The notes beneath the pieces were generated by a model. It saw only the letters and a list, made by a program, of their open reading frames with translations. It searched no databases and was not told where the DNA came from. The translations under genes and the position numbers were made by a program. A stretch of 41,512 bases of DNA, taken from JAZDLO01 sp043801935. Its GTDB lineage: Bacteria > Actinomycetota > Thermoleophilia > RBG-16-64-13. The stretch spans positions 1 to 41,512 of the forward strand of contig JAZDLO010000114.1 in the NCBI GenBank assembly GCA_043801935.1. Direction: 5' to 3'. This document shows positions 16,101 through 23,886 of this stretch, one piece after another; position 1 is the first letter of the stretch; each line of letters begins with the position of its first letter.

Positions 16101-17534
16101 CTATCCCTGCTTTCCTCCGACGTTAACGGGCACCGGCGGGACCGCTTCGAACCTCGCTCCCTCCTGACCGTGGAAGTCCGCGTAGCGACGGCGGAACAAC
16201 TCGGAATTACGTCGGGAGGAGAAGTTGCTCACCAGGGTGAAGAGGGGGTTGCGGCCACGGGAAACGTGACCGCCCATCCGCCAAAGGATGCGGGGAACCG
16301 AATAGAAGTCGCGATTGCACTCCTCCATCTCACCGATGGCCTCAGCCAGCGACAAGTGCTGGTAACGGGCGACGGGGTAGGTGAGGGTGTAGTACTTCCA
16401 GTCGGCCGGAAAGGCTTTGAGGGGGATTCGATCCTGAGCCTTCATCTGCTCCCACAGCCGGGTCCCCGGCAGGGGTGTGAGGAATAGGACGTTGAGATTG
16501 TCCACACCGTATCGATTGGCCGCTCCGGCGACCCGCCGGCCGATGCCGGGCTGATCGACGTCGAGACCGATGATGAACGAGCCCACCACCAGGATCCCGT
16601 GCTTCTGGATGCGGCGAACGGACTCTCGAAGATCCCGATGCTTGAGCAGGTTGAACTTCTTCCCCACCTCCGCCAGCCCCTCCGGGGTGGGCGACTCGAA
16701 CCCGACGAAGACTCCGATGCAGCCCGACTTCGCCGCGAGCTCGAGCAGTTCCTCGTCATCCGCAAAGTTGATGGTGGCCTGGCCCACCCACTGCTTGCCC
16801 AGATCGGCTTCCGCCATCGCCCGAAACAGCTCCTTGGCCCTGCGCATCTGCGTCGGTCCGGTGCCGATAAGGTTGTCGTCCACGATCAGCACCCGCTTCT
16901 CCGGTATGGAACGGAACTCCCCGACCACGTCCGCTATCGGTCTTTGGCGATAGCGGGAACCGTTGAAAGCGGTGACGCTGCAGAAGCTGCAGTTGAGTTG
17001 GCAGCCTCGGGTAGTCTGGATGGCGCCAAAGGCATAGGAGGGGGGCAGCAGATCGTGCCGGGCTGGGGGGACGTCCTGCGCCTGTGCAAGTCCGCCATCG
17101 TAGCGAGGGCGCAGCCGGCCCCGCTTGACATCCTCGAGTAGGAGCTTCCACACTCCCTCAGCTTCCCCCGTCAGTACCGAATCCACGCGAGCGGCCACCT
17201 CGTCGAACCTCATGGTGGCGTGGATCCCGCCCATCACCACGGGCACGCCCAGTGCGCGGAAACTGGCGGCCACCTCGTAGGCCCGGTTCGCTTGAGAGGT
17301 GAAGGCGGTGATGCCCACCAGGTCCGGCCGAGCTATGGTCCCGTGGTCGGGGACGCCAAGATTCTCGTCGATGATCTCGACGTGCCACTCTGGGGGCGTC
17401 AGACCGGCGAGCACCATGAGACTGAGCGGCTGCCAGGCCCGGTAGCGGTTCCAACGGCTCCCGCTGGTCTTTGCCATGCTGACGAGCGGGTTAGAAGGAT
17501 TGATCAAGAGGAGGCGCAAGGCCTGGTCGGTCAT
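16101..17534 (-). CDS. B12-binding domain radical SAM protein
   Basis: Class B radical SAM enzyme, 477 residues. Residues 1-140 form a B12-binding Rossmann domain (LLLINPSNP at 8-16, GITAFTSQA, VVMGGIHAT at 99-107). Cys178-x3-Cys182-x2-Cys185 in TRGCQLNCSFCSV hold the [4Fe-4S]-SAM cluster, followed by the TIM-barrel segment with ILIVDDN-like VLIVDDNLIG. The C-terminal part, with FLTPLPGTRLWEQM and a segment rich in Tyr and aromatic residues, resembles the DUF4070 region of hopanoid/BchE-like proteins. Members methylate or rearrange unactivated carbons; the substrate is unknown here. A hairpin lies about 50 nt upstream of the start. It is convergent with the C_GCAxxG gene. Confidence 0.9.
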   Translation of the reverse strand: MTDQALRLLLINPSNPLVSMAKTSGSRWNRYRAWQPLSLMVLAGLTPPEWHVEIIDENLGVPDHGTIARPDLVGITAFTSQANRAYEVAASFRALGVPVVMGGIHATMRFDEVAARVDSVLTGEAEGVWKLLLEDVKRGRLRPRYDGGLAQAQDVPPARHDLLPPSYAFGAIQTTRGCQLNCSFCSVTAFNGSRYRQRPIADVVGEFRSIPEKRVLIVDDNLIGTGPTQMRRAKELFRAMAEADLGKQWVGQATINFADDEELLELAAKSGCIGVFVGFESPTPEGLAEVGKKFNLLKHRDLRESVRRIQKHGILVVGSFIIGLDVDQPGIGRRVAGAANRYGVDNLNVLFLTPLPGTRLWEQMKAQDRIPLKAFPADWKYYTLTYPVARYQHLSLAEAIGEMEECNRDFYSVPRILWRMGGHVSRGRNPLFTLVSNFSSRRNSELFRRRYADFHGQEGARFEAVPPVPVNVGGKQG

Positions 17535-17575
17535 CTCAGCCTAGTCCAACAAACGCATTTAGGACATCCCCGACT

Positions 17576-17593
17576 GTGCGCGTTCGCGCGCAC
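17576..17593. promoter_or_regulatory. 7-bp hairpin in the upstream region of the radical SAM gene
   Basis: GTGCGCG, TTCG, CGCGCAC is a perfect inverted repeat 42-59 nt upstream of the minus-strand start at 17534. It may be a leader hairpin or a protein-binding site. Confidence 0.35.
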
Positions 17594-18001
17594 GCGTGGG
17601 ACATGAAATCGGAGTCACCTGCGGTGGCACCGGCCACGCGCGTCCCCATCACCGCGTGACCATACACTACGCGTTCAGGATAGCATGGGGGTCGATGACC
17701 GGCCACAACGCCGGAGGCCGTCTCGTCGCCGAGACGGCCTCCTAAAGCTCTTGTGCAGCGCTGCGACCCCGAAGGCGCCGTCGGAAGGCGTCAGTCGGGA
17801 ATCCAACGACTAAAGGCGAGCGCCACCTCCGGTCCAATGGCCGCTGCGCTTGCTAGGCATACTGTCTATTGGGACCACCTCCTTTCCACGCTTAATGAGA
17901 TTCTAGCAGCCCGGCTTGCAGAGAGCTAGACCATCTCAGTGATGCGGATGTTCCGAGTGGGTCACAGCGTGTTCGCCCTCCCGGGGCGACGAATGGGTTT
18001 T
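17594..18001. other. gene-poor stretch with two hairpins and an orphan Shine-Dalgarno
   Basis: No reading frame here looks real. It contains a 12-bp stem hairpin at 17713-17742. It also has a perfect minus-strand AAAGGAGGTG at about 17876-17885 that is not followed at proper spacing by a good start (only a 16-codon frame from 17860), and a small hairpin near 17975-17991. Confidence 0.5.
17713..17742 (-). terminator. strong hairpin, possible terminator
   Basis: GGAGGCCGTCTC and its exact reverse complement form a 12-bp stem with a 6-nt loop. On the minus strand it would end transcripts from the glycosylase and small-protein genes; no T-run follows on either strand. Confidence 0.45.
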
Positions 18002-18151
18002 TCAACAACCGGGTTCTCCGAGGTGGCCACAGCAGTTCTGCCGCAGCAAGACCCTGCGCCAGAGGTTGCGGGTAAGCTTGGCCAGCTTTTCCGGCCACGG
18101 CATGGGCTGGTCCAGATTAGTAAGGAAGTCTGAAAGCGAGGGGCGACTCAT
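18002..18151 (-). CDS. 49-residue Cys-rich small protein
   Basis: Short gene directly after the Fpg/Nei gene on the same strand. Its ATG (18151-18149) lies three bases after the Fpg stop, and GGAGGTG (18164-18158) stands six bases before it, so translation is well supported. The product begins MSRPSLSDFLTNLDQPMPW, continues with a basic helix (EKLAKLTRNLWRRVLLRQ) and ends NCCGHLGEPGC at the last residue. The CCGxxGxPGC end, with three Cys and a His, looks like a metal- or cluster-binding tail. I recall similar tails in small proteins of high-GC anaerobes but cannot name a family. Whether it is linked in function to DNA repair is unknown; the operon is the only hint. Confidence 0.68.
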   Translation of the reverse strand: MSRPSLSDFLTNLDQPMPWPEKLAKLTRNLWRRVLLRQNCCGHLGEPGC

Positions 18152-18154
18152 CTT

Positions 18155-19099
18155 CTACACCTCCGGGTCGTGATGGGGACGGGCGCCTCTAGGCCAATCA
18201 TCTTTCGATAGACGCGACAGAGCGCGGTCAGCCAGGATCCGGCCCCCGGTCTGACATCTCGGACAGTAGTCGCATTCGTGGTCGACGTAGGCGATTCGTT
18301 GGATGGCTGCCCCGCACGTGGGACACGGGGAACCGAAGCGCCCATGCACCGCCATCTCGGGGCGGAAAGCTGTGACTCCCTCGGGAAAACCCTTCCGAGC
18401 TTCTGCCCGCAGGCGCTCGGTCCATTCTCCTAGCACTTCAAGGGACGCGGCGTGTAAGCCGGCCATCTCAGCCGCGTCCAGAGTCCTTGTCCGTCTGAAG
18501 GGAGATAGCCGGGCTCTGTGGAGGATCTCGTCAGAATACGCGTTGCCGATACCACTGAGCGCATGAGGATCGGTCAGGACCCGCTTGAGCGTTCGGTTCT
18601 TCTCCCGAAGGACCGCGCCGAACTCCTCCAGACTCGAGCCCAGGACCTCCATCCCTCCCGGATCCAGGTCCGAAAGAGCTTCCCGCCCGCGCACCAGGCG
18701 AAGCGAAGCCCGCCGCTTCTTACCCGCCTCGGTGAGGATCAGGCCGCCGGTGCCGAAATCGAACGCGGCCAATCCGGAGCCCCTGGGGATGGCCGAGCCC
18801 CCTTTCTTCCAATGCAGTCGGCCGGCGATCATCAGATGGATCACCAGGAAGAGCGGGGCCGTAGGCGTCGGAGGAGGGGGGACAGAAGCCGTCACGTCGG
18901 GCAGCTCCCCGACCTCGAGAACGACACGTTTTCCAAGCCGCTCGACTCCCTCGACCCGACCGCCGGCCACGGCTCCTAGAGGGGGATCGACCGTGCGCAG
19001 CAGGAAGGGACTGGCCAGACGGACCCCGTGAAACTCCTGTCCGATGACACGGGGCCTGAGAGCTTCGATGTAGGCTTCGATGTCGGGGGTCTCAGGCAT
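18155..19099 (-). CDS. Fpg/Nei family DNA glycosylase
   Basis: Base-excision repair glycosylase/AP lyase, 314 residues. The N-terminus MPETPDIEAY gives the catalytic Pro2 and Glu3, though it differs from the usual MPELPE (MutM) and MPEGD (Nei). A conserved Lys is in GKRVVLEV. The helix-two-turn-helix segment includes LSGIGNAYSDEILHRARLSP. The C-terminal zinc finger is Cys-x2-Cys-x16-Cys-x2-Cys (CPTC and CPRC) with one extra Cys, and the tail after it is about 30 residues long. An insert rich in Pro and Thr near residues 70-80 (SVPPPPTPTAP) is unusual. It recognises oxidised bases, but which ones cannot be told. A TATACT box lies 14 nt before the start and no Shine-Dalgarno is visible. Confidence 0.9.
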   Translation of the reverse strand: MPETPDIEAYIEALRPRVIGQEFHGVRLASPFLLRTVDPPLGAVAGGRVEGVERLGKRVVLEVGELPDVTASVPPPPTPTAPLFLVIHLMIAGRLHWKKGGSAIPRGSGLAAFDFGTGGLILTEAGKKRRASLRLVRGREALSDLDPGGMEVLGSSLEEFGAVLREKNRTLKRVLTDPHALSGIGNAYSDEILHRARLSPFRRTRTLDAAEMAGLHAASLEVLGEWTERLRAEARKGFPEGVTAFRPEMAVHGRFGSPCPTCGAAIQRIAYVDHECDYCPRCQTGGRILADRALSRLSKDDWPRGARPHHDPEV

Positions 19100-19113
19100 C
19101 GGCGATCGCTGCC

Positions 19114-19143
19114 AGTATAGCGTTGCGGCCGGGGCGGTATCCT
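19114..19143. promoter_or_regulatory. divergent -10 boxes between glycosylase and GH3 genes
   Basis: TATACT on the minus strand (19119-19114) faces the glycosylase start, and TATCCT on the plus strand (19138-19143) ends six bases before the GH3 ATG at 19150. Both suggest leaderless or near-leaderless transcripts. Neither has a clear -35. Confidence 0.32.
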
Positions 19144-19149
19144 AGGCAG

Positions 19150-20403
19150 ATGAAGCGATGTGCGATCTTCTCCTGTCTCGTGTTCTGCATCTGCGGTGGA
19201 GTGGCGATCGGATGCGGCAGTCCAAACGGCAGCAGCGAGATCTCGGGCGCGACCTCGACAGGCACCGCGTCGCCGGCCACTGCGACCTCCGCGACCCCCG
19301 CAACCGTCGCGACCACGACCTCTCTGGCCGCGACATCCACGACACAGGTATCTCCCGCGGAACTGCTACTCGAGGGCATGACTCTGCGCCAGAAGGCCGC
19401 GCAAGTGTTGCTGCTCGCGATCGATGGCACCACTCTCTCTGCAGGCACCCGCGAACTGCTGGCCGAGGGCCCCCCCGCCGGCATCCTGCTCCTGGAACGG
19501 AATATTACCGGAACGGCGCAGATACGTGCGTTGACATCAGCCCTGCAACAGGCGGCCGCTGATCTCGGATCGGGGATAGAGATGTTCATGGCCGTGGACC
19601 AAGAGGGCGGATCCGTGCAACGCCTCCGCAAAGGCGTGCCGGACGTGCCTGCGGCCCGAACGCTCGGAGAGAGCTCTTCGCCCGCAGAAGCGGGCCGCCT
19701 CGCGGCAGAGACGGCCGCCGGGCTGCTGGACCTAGGGGTGAACATGAACCTCGCCCCGGTGGCCGATGTGGTCGCAGACAAGACGTCCTTTCTCTATCGG
19801 AGGAGCTACGGAGGCGACGCTGCCCTCGTGGCTGATTTCGTCGCCGCAGTGACCAAGGCCTTCAGCCGGGGTGGGTTGATCTCGGTGGTGAAGCACTTCC
19901 CCGGCCACGGCAGTGCCTCCGGCGACACCCATGGGGAGGAAGTGATCTCGGACGCCACCCGAGCGGATTTCGAAGCCATTCACCTGCCCCCGTTCCGAGC
20001 CGCACTCGCCGCCGGCGCCGACGGAGTCATGATGGCCCATATAGTCGCAACAGCATACGATCCGGAGCGACCGGCGTCCCAGTCTGCCTCCATAATCAGT
20101 GGCCTTCTCCGAGGGGATTTGGGCTTCACCGGCCTGGTGATAGCCGACGATCTGGAGATGGCCGCAGCGGGGTCGAATGGGACGAGGGAAGGAGCCGCGC
20201 CGGGAGAGGCGGCGGTGGCCGCTCTGGAGGCCGGCTGCGATCTTCTTATCTCCACGGGCACCCTGGCCCGGCAACTGCAGATACGGGACGCCATAGTCGA
20301 AGCGGTGCGGACGGGGCGGTTGGCGCCGTCCCGGCTCGATGAGGCCGTTCTGCAGGTGGTCGCGCTCAAACTCCGCCACGGTATCGTAGCCCCCTTACGC
20401 TGA
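19150..20403 (+). CDS. glycoside hydrolase family 3 lipoprotein (beta-N-acetylhexosaminidase-like)
   Basis: Exported GH3 N-terminal-domain protein, 417 residues. A short basic start and hydrophobic stretch lead to Cys in AIGCGS (lipobox slightly off consensus), then a Ser/Thr/Ala linker of about 45 residues. The barrel shows FMAVDQEGGSVQRL, the NagZ-type KHFPGHGSASGDTHGE loop that carries the His/Asp acid-base pair, and the nucleophile Asp in VIADDLEMAA. NagZ-type enzymes remove N-acetylglucosamine from cell-wall fragments, so a role in peptidoglycan turnover outside the cell is likely. The ATG is preferred over the in-frame TTG at 19123. Next gene follows after 50 nt on the same strand. Confidence 0.88.
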   Translation: MKRCAIFSCLVFCICGGVAIGCGSPNGSSEISGATSTGTASPATATSATPATVATTTSLAATSTTQVSPAELLLEGMTLRQKAAQVLLLAIDGTTLSAGTRELLAEGPPAGILLLERNITGTAQIRALTSALQQAAADLGSGIEMFMAVDQEGGSVQRLRKGVPDVPAARTLGESSSPAEAGRLAAETAAGLLDLGVNMNLAPVADVVADKTSFLYRRSYGGDAALVADFVAAVTKAFSRGGLISVVKHFPGHGSASGDTHGEEVISDATRADFEAIHLPPFRAALAAGADGVMMAHIVATAYDPERPASQSASIISGLLRGDLGFTGLVIADDLEMAAAGSNGTREGAAPGEAAVAALEAGCDLLISTGTLARQLQIRDAIVEAVRTGRLAPSRLDEAVLQVVALKLRHGIVAPLR

Positions 20404-20453
20404 GCCCTGCTAACATGGCGTCCCGTAGGGTCGACTGTGAGATAGGGACTCCG

Positions 20454-21053
20454 ATGACGAATCCGCGTTTTCCCACGTCCCGGCACACCCGCACATCACG
20501 GTGGACAAGACCCGGCATGGTGTTCGCTTGTCTCGCGTGCGTGTTCGCTATCGCGCTGTCGGCCGCATGCGGAGGCAGCGCGTCCGACACGGGCGGTGCC
20601 ACAAACGCAGACGGCGACTCGGTGTCGACCACATCCCCGGCTGCGAGAATGAGCCCCGGCGAATTGGGGGATGCCGTCGTGTCCACCTGGTCGGAAGCTA
20701 TCCAGAGATTGGCCGCCTTGTTGGAAAGCAAGCCTGAGGCCGCCGCGGTCCGGAGCCAGGTGGAGCAGCTGAAAGATGAGTACATCGGCAAGCTGGTTGA
20801 GCTTGGACGGCAGAGAGAAGCGCTCAGCACCGGTGACAGGGCGCAGGCGGGGCTTCGGACGGAGGCGGCTTTGGAGGCCGCAGGCGACGAGGCTTGGTAC
20901 ATGAGCTACAAGACCCTCTATGAGAACTACTCGGGCGGCGACCAAGAATTCGCCAACCTTCTGGCCAGTTTCAACATCCTCACCCAGTACGCTGACTTTG
21001 AGCTGCTGAAGCAGCAGGCTCCCGAGGAAGCCGCCCGCCTGGGCGTCGAGTGA
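20454..21053 (+). CDS. hypothetical helical lipoprotein
   Basis: A 199-residue exported protein. Two Arg-rich stretches precede a hydrophobic segment (MVFACLACVFAIALSAAC), with Cys in SAACGG as the likely lipid-modified residue, then a Gly/Asp/Thr linker of about 30 residues. The mature part is almost all helix with heptad-like Leu/Ala/Glu patterns (EAAAVRSQVEQLKDEYIGKL), giving a coiled-coil bundle. I recognise no family. The start at 20454 is chosen because AGGGA stands just upstream; 20415 is an alternative. It follows the GH3 gene by 50 nt and may share its transcript. Confidence 0.75.
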   Translation: MTNPRFPTSRHTRTSRWTRPGMVFACLACVFAIALSAACGGSASDTGGATNADGDSVSTTSPAARMSPGELGDAVVSTWSEAIQRLAALLESKPEAAAVRSQVEQLKDEYIGKLVELGRQREALSTGDRAQAGLRTEAALEAAGDEAWYMSYKTLYENYSGGDQEFANLLASFNILTQYADFELLKQQAPEEAARLGVE

Positions 21054-21123
21054 GGTCTTGCTCGGAGCCGCCGGAGCGCCCGGCGCCCAGGCGGTCTTGC
21101 GGTCAGAGAAAACGTCGCGGGAA

Positions 21124-21142
21124 CGCGCCCGTCCTGGGCGCG
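21124..21142. terminator. hairpin between convergent genes
   Basis: CGCGCCC, GTCCT, GGGCGCG forms a 7-bp GC stem between the plus-strand lipoprotein and the minus-strand flavoprotein genes. It could stop both; no T-run is seen. Confidence 0.35.
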
Positions 21143-21219
21143 CCCCCTGTCGTTCTCACGCAACCAGCTCCCGCGCGGCTCCCGGCGAACACCGGCACTA
21201 GACCGATAAGCGCCGAGAC

Positions 21220-22824
21220 TCAGCTGTCGAGGATCTTCTCTGCCTCTTCTTTGAAGGCGTCCATGACGTACGGTATGCCCGAGACTTTCGCGGCGTCCTG
21301 GGTGAGGGCGACCACGTCGCTGCGGGTCAGGGTATCGAGACGGAAACTGCGCGCCCCTGCCATGAACTGGGTCAGGCCGGTCTTCAACTTATCCACGAAG
21401 GTGTAGATGGCCACTGCGCCGAGCGGGATCTTGTCCATCTTCGGGCCAAATCTCTCTTTGAGAGTGGAGTGGGTGACGAAGATCTCCTCTGGCGTCTGGC
21501 CATACTTCTTGACCGGCGTCGGCAGTTCTTTCCAGAGGCCGGAGCGAGTCCCGTTGCCCACCACGCCCTCGATGTTGCTGCCCACGAATCCGGGGATCAT
21601 GAGCGCCCGACCCATGCACACCGCCTTGAAGTAGGGGGCACCCATGGCCAGTACCTTGAAGATGTGGTCCTCGGTCGAAAAACCGCCTGCCATGGCCAGG
21701 TCGGGAGTCCACTCGCCCCGGGTGGCCAGTCGCTTGGCGCATTCGTAGGCCATAGCCTGGAGGTAGAAGGTGGGCACACCCCACTCCTCCATCATGCGCC
21801 AGGGGCTCATGCCGGTGCCCCCGCCGGAACCGTCGATGGTCACCAGGTCGACTCGCGCCTTGGACGACCACTTTATGGCCCGCGCCAGCTCCGGGTACCC
21901 ATATGCGCCGGTCTTCAAGGTGACCCGCTTCACACCCACGGTCCGGCGCAGATGCTCGGCCGCACGCAGAAAGCTCTCTTCGTCGATGAAACCCAGCCGG
22001 GAATGGCGCTCGAACTCCTTGATCCCGCCGCTCTCGAAAGCCCTGCGCACCGCGGGAACGCTGGGATTGGGGGTGATGATATAACCCCGCTGCTGCAATT
22101 CGATGGCTCGGTCGAGATCGCGGATCTTTATTTCGCCGCCGATGCACTTGGCGCCCTGACCCCACTTCATCTCGATGGTCTCCACCCCGAGCTTCTCGAC
22201 CACGTACTCAGCTACGCCGAAAGCGGTGTCTTCGACGTTGAGCTGGACGATGATATCGCCATATTCTTCTTGCCACTGTTTGTAGAGCTTGATCCGCCGC
22301 TCCATCTCGGGTGAGCGCTTGATGCGGCCATCCTTGTAGAATTCCGCCTGAGGGTCGATGCCGCAGACATTCTCGCCCACCACCAACGAGATACCCGAGA
22401 TCGCCGCCCCGATGGCAAACGTCTCCCAATACTCGCGAGCGATATCGGTGGAGCCGAGAGCCCCGGTGAACACGGGCATACGCATGCGCACCGGGCGCAT
22501 ATGGCCGTAGACCGCGGTGGTGTCGACTTCGGGGAAGATGGCCTTGTTCGGGTTGGCCTCGTCGATCGCCTTCGCGCCCGAAGCGAAGCCGAGGATATTG
22601 AGATGCGAGTAGTCGACGGGATAATCCTTGTCGCCGCCCGACGTCATCTCCCCGAAGGGACCGGGGTAGATCACTTCGCGGCCCCGGAAGGAGGACTTGA
22701 AAACGTCGCAGTTACCCTGGCAATCTGCCATGCACCGCGTACAGACCCCCGACCCTGCCGCGACATCACGCGAGCGATTCCTGGTGTCGAGCGCCTCGTT
22801 CGATCCGGTGTGAGAGAGATTCAT
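21220..22824 (-). CDS. FMN-binding glutamate synthase family protein
   Basis: Stand-alone protein related to the FMN/Fe-S synthase domain of glutamate synthase, 534 residues. A Cys-rich N-terminal segment reads Cys28-x2-Cys31-x3-Cys35-x3-Cys39 (VCTRCMADCQGNC). The TIM barrel shows ETIEMKWGQGAKCIGGEIK near residue 230, the flavin-phosphate loop IDGSGGGTGMSPW and FSTEDHIFKVLAMGA, all hallmarks of the family. No glutaminase domain is present, so it does not by itself use glutamine; relatives act in N-methylglutamate or archaeal glutamate synthesis, or have unknown roles. AGGAGGT eight bases upstream sets the start, and a TTGTGC/TAACAT promoter lies upstream. Its true substrate is not known. Confidence 0.88.
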   Translation of the reverse strand: MNLSHTGSNEALDTRNRSRDVAAGSGVCTRCMADCQGNCDVFKSSFRGREVIYPGPFGEMTSGGDKDYPVDYSHLNILGFASGAKAIDEANPNKAIFPEVDTTAVYGHMRPVRMRMPVFTGALGSTDIAREYWETFAIGAAISGISLVVGENVCGIDPQAEFYKDGRIKRSPEMERRIKLYKQWQEEYGDIIVQLNVEDTAFGVAEYVVEKLGVETIEMKWGQGAKCIGGEIKIRDLDRAIELQQRGYIITPNPSVPAVRRAFESGGIKEFERHSRLGFIDEESFLRAAEHLRRTVGVKRVTLKTGAYGYPELARAIKWSSKARVDLVTIDGSGGGTGMSPWRMMEEWGVPTFYLQAMAYECAKRLATRGEWTPDLAMAGGFSTEDHIFKVLAMGAPYFKAVCMGRALMIPGFVGSNIEGVVGNGTRSGLWKELPTPVKKYGQTPEEIFVTHSTLKERFGPKMDKIPLGAVAIYTFVDKLKTGLTQFMAGARSFRLDTLTRSDVVALTQDAAKVSGIPYVMDAFKEEAEKILDS

Positions 22825-22907
22825 TCGGCTAGACCTCCTAAGCGATTTGCCACCCCGCGAGAATACGTGACCGCCCTTGCCCATGCGGGCAGAAGCGTAA
22901 GTAATCT

Positions 22908-22935
22908 ATGTTATTGACTGACAGAATGTGCACAA
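22908..22935 (-). promoter_or_regulatory. promoter candidate for the glutamate-synthase-like gene
   Basis: Minus strand: TTGTGC (22935-22930), 16-nt spacer, TAACAT (22913-22908), 84 nt before the ATG, in the most AT-rich intergenic stretch of the window. Confidence 0.5.
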
Positions 22936-22979
22936 TCGCCAAATGTACAAAGGCAGAGGCTTTTTGTTTGGTGAAAAGT

Positions 22980-23732
22980 CTAAGTGGTCTGAGAATGCTG
23001 CGCTATGAACTCCAGAGTTCCAGCAAAGATGCGCTCCTTGTCGTGGTCCATGGTCGCCACGTGGTAGGAATCGCGGAGTTCGACCAGGCTCTTGTCGGTG
23101 GAAGAGATCGTCGCGTAGATCTCGGGTTGGTTCGCCGGAGGAACCACGTGGTCCACGACAGACGAGAAGAGAAGAGCCGGACACCGGATGAGGGGAAGGC
23201 CCCTGCGCACGTCGGCGAGGAGCAGAGCCAGTTGTCGGGTGGAGCGCGCGGGAATCCGCTCGTACGCCTTCTCGTCAACAGCTGCAAGTCTGGTGTCGTT
23301 TCCGACGGCCTTAGCCCACCGGGGGACGCCGATAAGTCCAAGGGTGCGCATCGCGCGCTCCTGGGGGTGCCGAAGCACCGCGTTCACCGTAACCAGACCG
23401 GCCACCTCCGGATGGTGCTCCGCCAACCATAAGGCTAGGGTCCCCCCCATCGAGATCCCCGAGACGAAGACCTCGTTCGTCCGATCCCGCAGCCACGCAT
23501 AAGCCCGCTCCACATCCGCCGTCCACTCGGTCCACCGAGACCGCTCCATCGCCTCGGGGGTTAGACCGTGACCGGCCAGCAAGGGGAGAGCCACGGTGTG
23601 ACCTGCATCCACCAGCCGGAGGGCGAGTTCCTGGACTGCGCGAGGCGAGCCGCCGAAGCCATGGCTCACCAGCACCCCCACCCGGCCGTTACGCCCAGAC
23701 CCCTCCCTGAAGAGAGGCTCATTCCATTCCAT
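22980..23732 (-). CDS. alpha/beta hydrolase (carboxylesterase/lipase-like)
   Basis: A 250-residue cytoplasmic esterase similar to Geobacillus Est30 and bacterial monoacylglycerol lipases. The oxyanion-hole region is VSHGFGGSPRAVQELA, the nucleophile Ser is in GISMGG, the acid Asp in SVVDHVVPP and the His in DSYHVATMDHDKE; all three triad residues are present with the family's usual spacing. A small cap domain lies between about residues 115 and 185. It likely hydrolyses short-chain esters; the natural substrate is unknown. It is divergent from glycerol kinase, which might hint at glycerolipid breakdown, but this is only context. No strong Shine-Dalgarno is seen. Confidence 0.87.
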   Translation of the reverse strand: MEWNEPLFREGSGRNGRVGVLVSHGFGGSPRAVQELALRLVDAGHTVALPLLAGHGLTPEAMERSRWTEWTADVERAYAWLRDRTNEVFVSGISMGGTLALWLAEHHPEVAGLVTVNAVLRHPQERAMRTLGLIGVPRWAKAVGNDTRLAAVDEKAYERIPARSTRQLALLLADVRRGLPLIRCPALLFSSVVDHVVPPANQPEIYATISSTDKSLVELRDSYHVATMDHDKERIFAGTLEFIAQHSQTT

Positions 23733-23793
23733 CTACCGCCGCCCCCGGTCCCGGCCACATCGGACTTGCTCGATCTGTGCGGACTATCCTATT

Positions 23794-23808
23794 GTACGTG
23801 CAGCGTAC
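23794..23808. promoter_or_regulatory. inverted repeat upstream of glycerol kinase (operator candidate)
   Basis: GTACG, TGCAG, CGTAC is a 5+5+5 inverted repeat just downstream of a TTGCTC (23766-23771) / TATTGT (about 23790) promoter-like pair on the plus strand. Confidence 0.28.
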
Positions 23809-23886
23809 CCAGAGAGGAGATGGGTCGTACGCGATTGGACCGCGCAGACCGAGGAGGCGCAGACGGCGGGTGATGGCAAAGCTCTT

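Noticed and set aside
17810..17860. A 16-codon minus-strand frame after the orphan Shine-Dalgarno.
   Set aside because: The spacing to the ATG is about 17 nt and the peptide shows nothing recognisable.
17871..17890. GGGACCACCTCCTTTCC resembles the 3' end of 16S rRNA.
   Set aside because: Only the anti-Shine-Dalgarno core matches and no rRNA precedes it; it is the complement of a strong Shine-Dalgarno on the minus strand.
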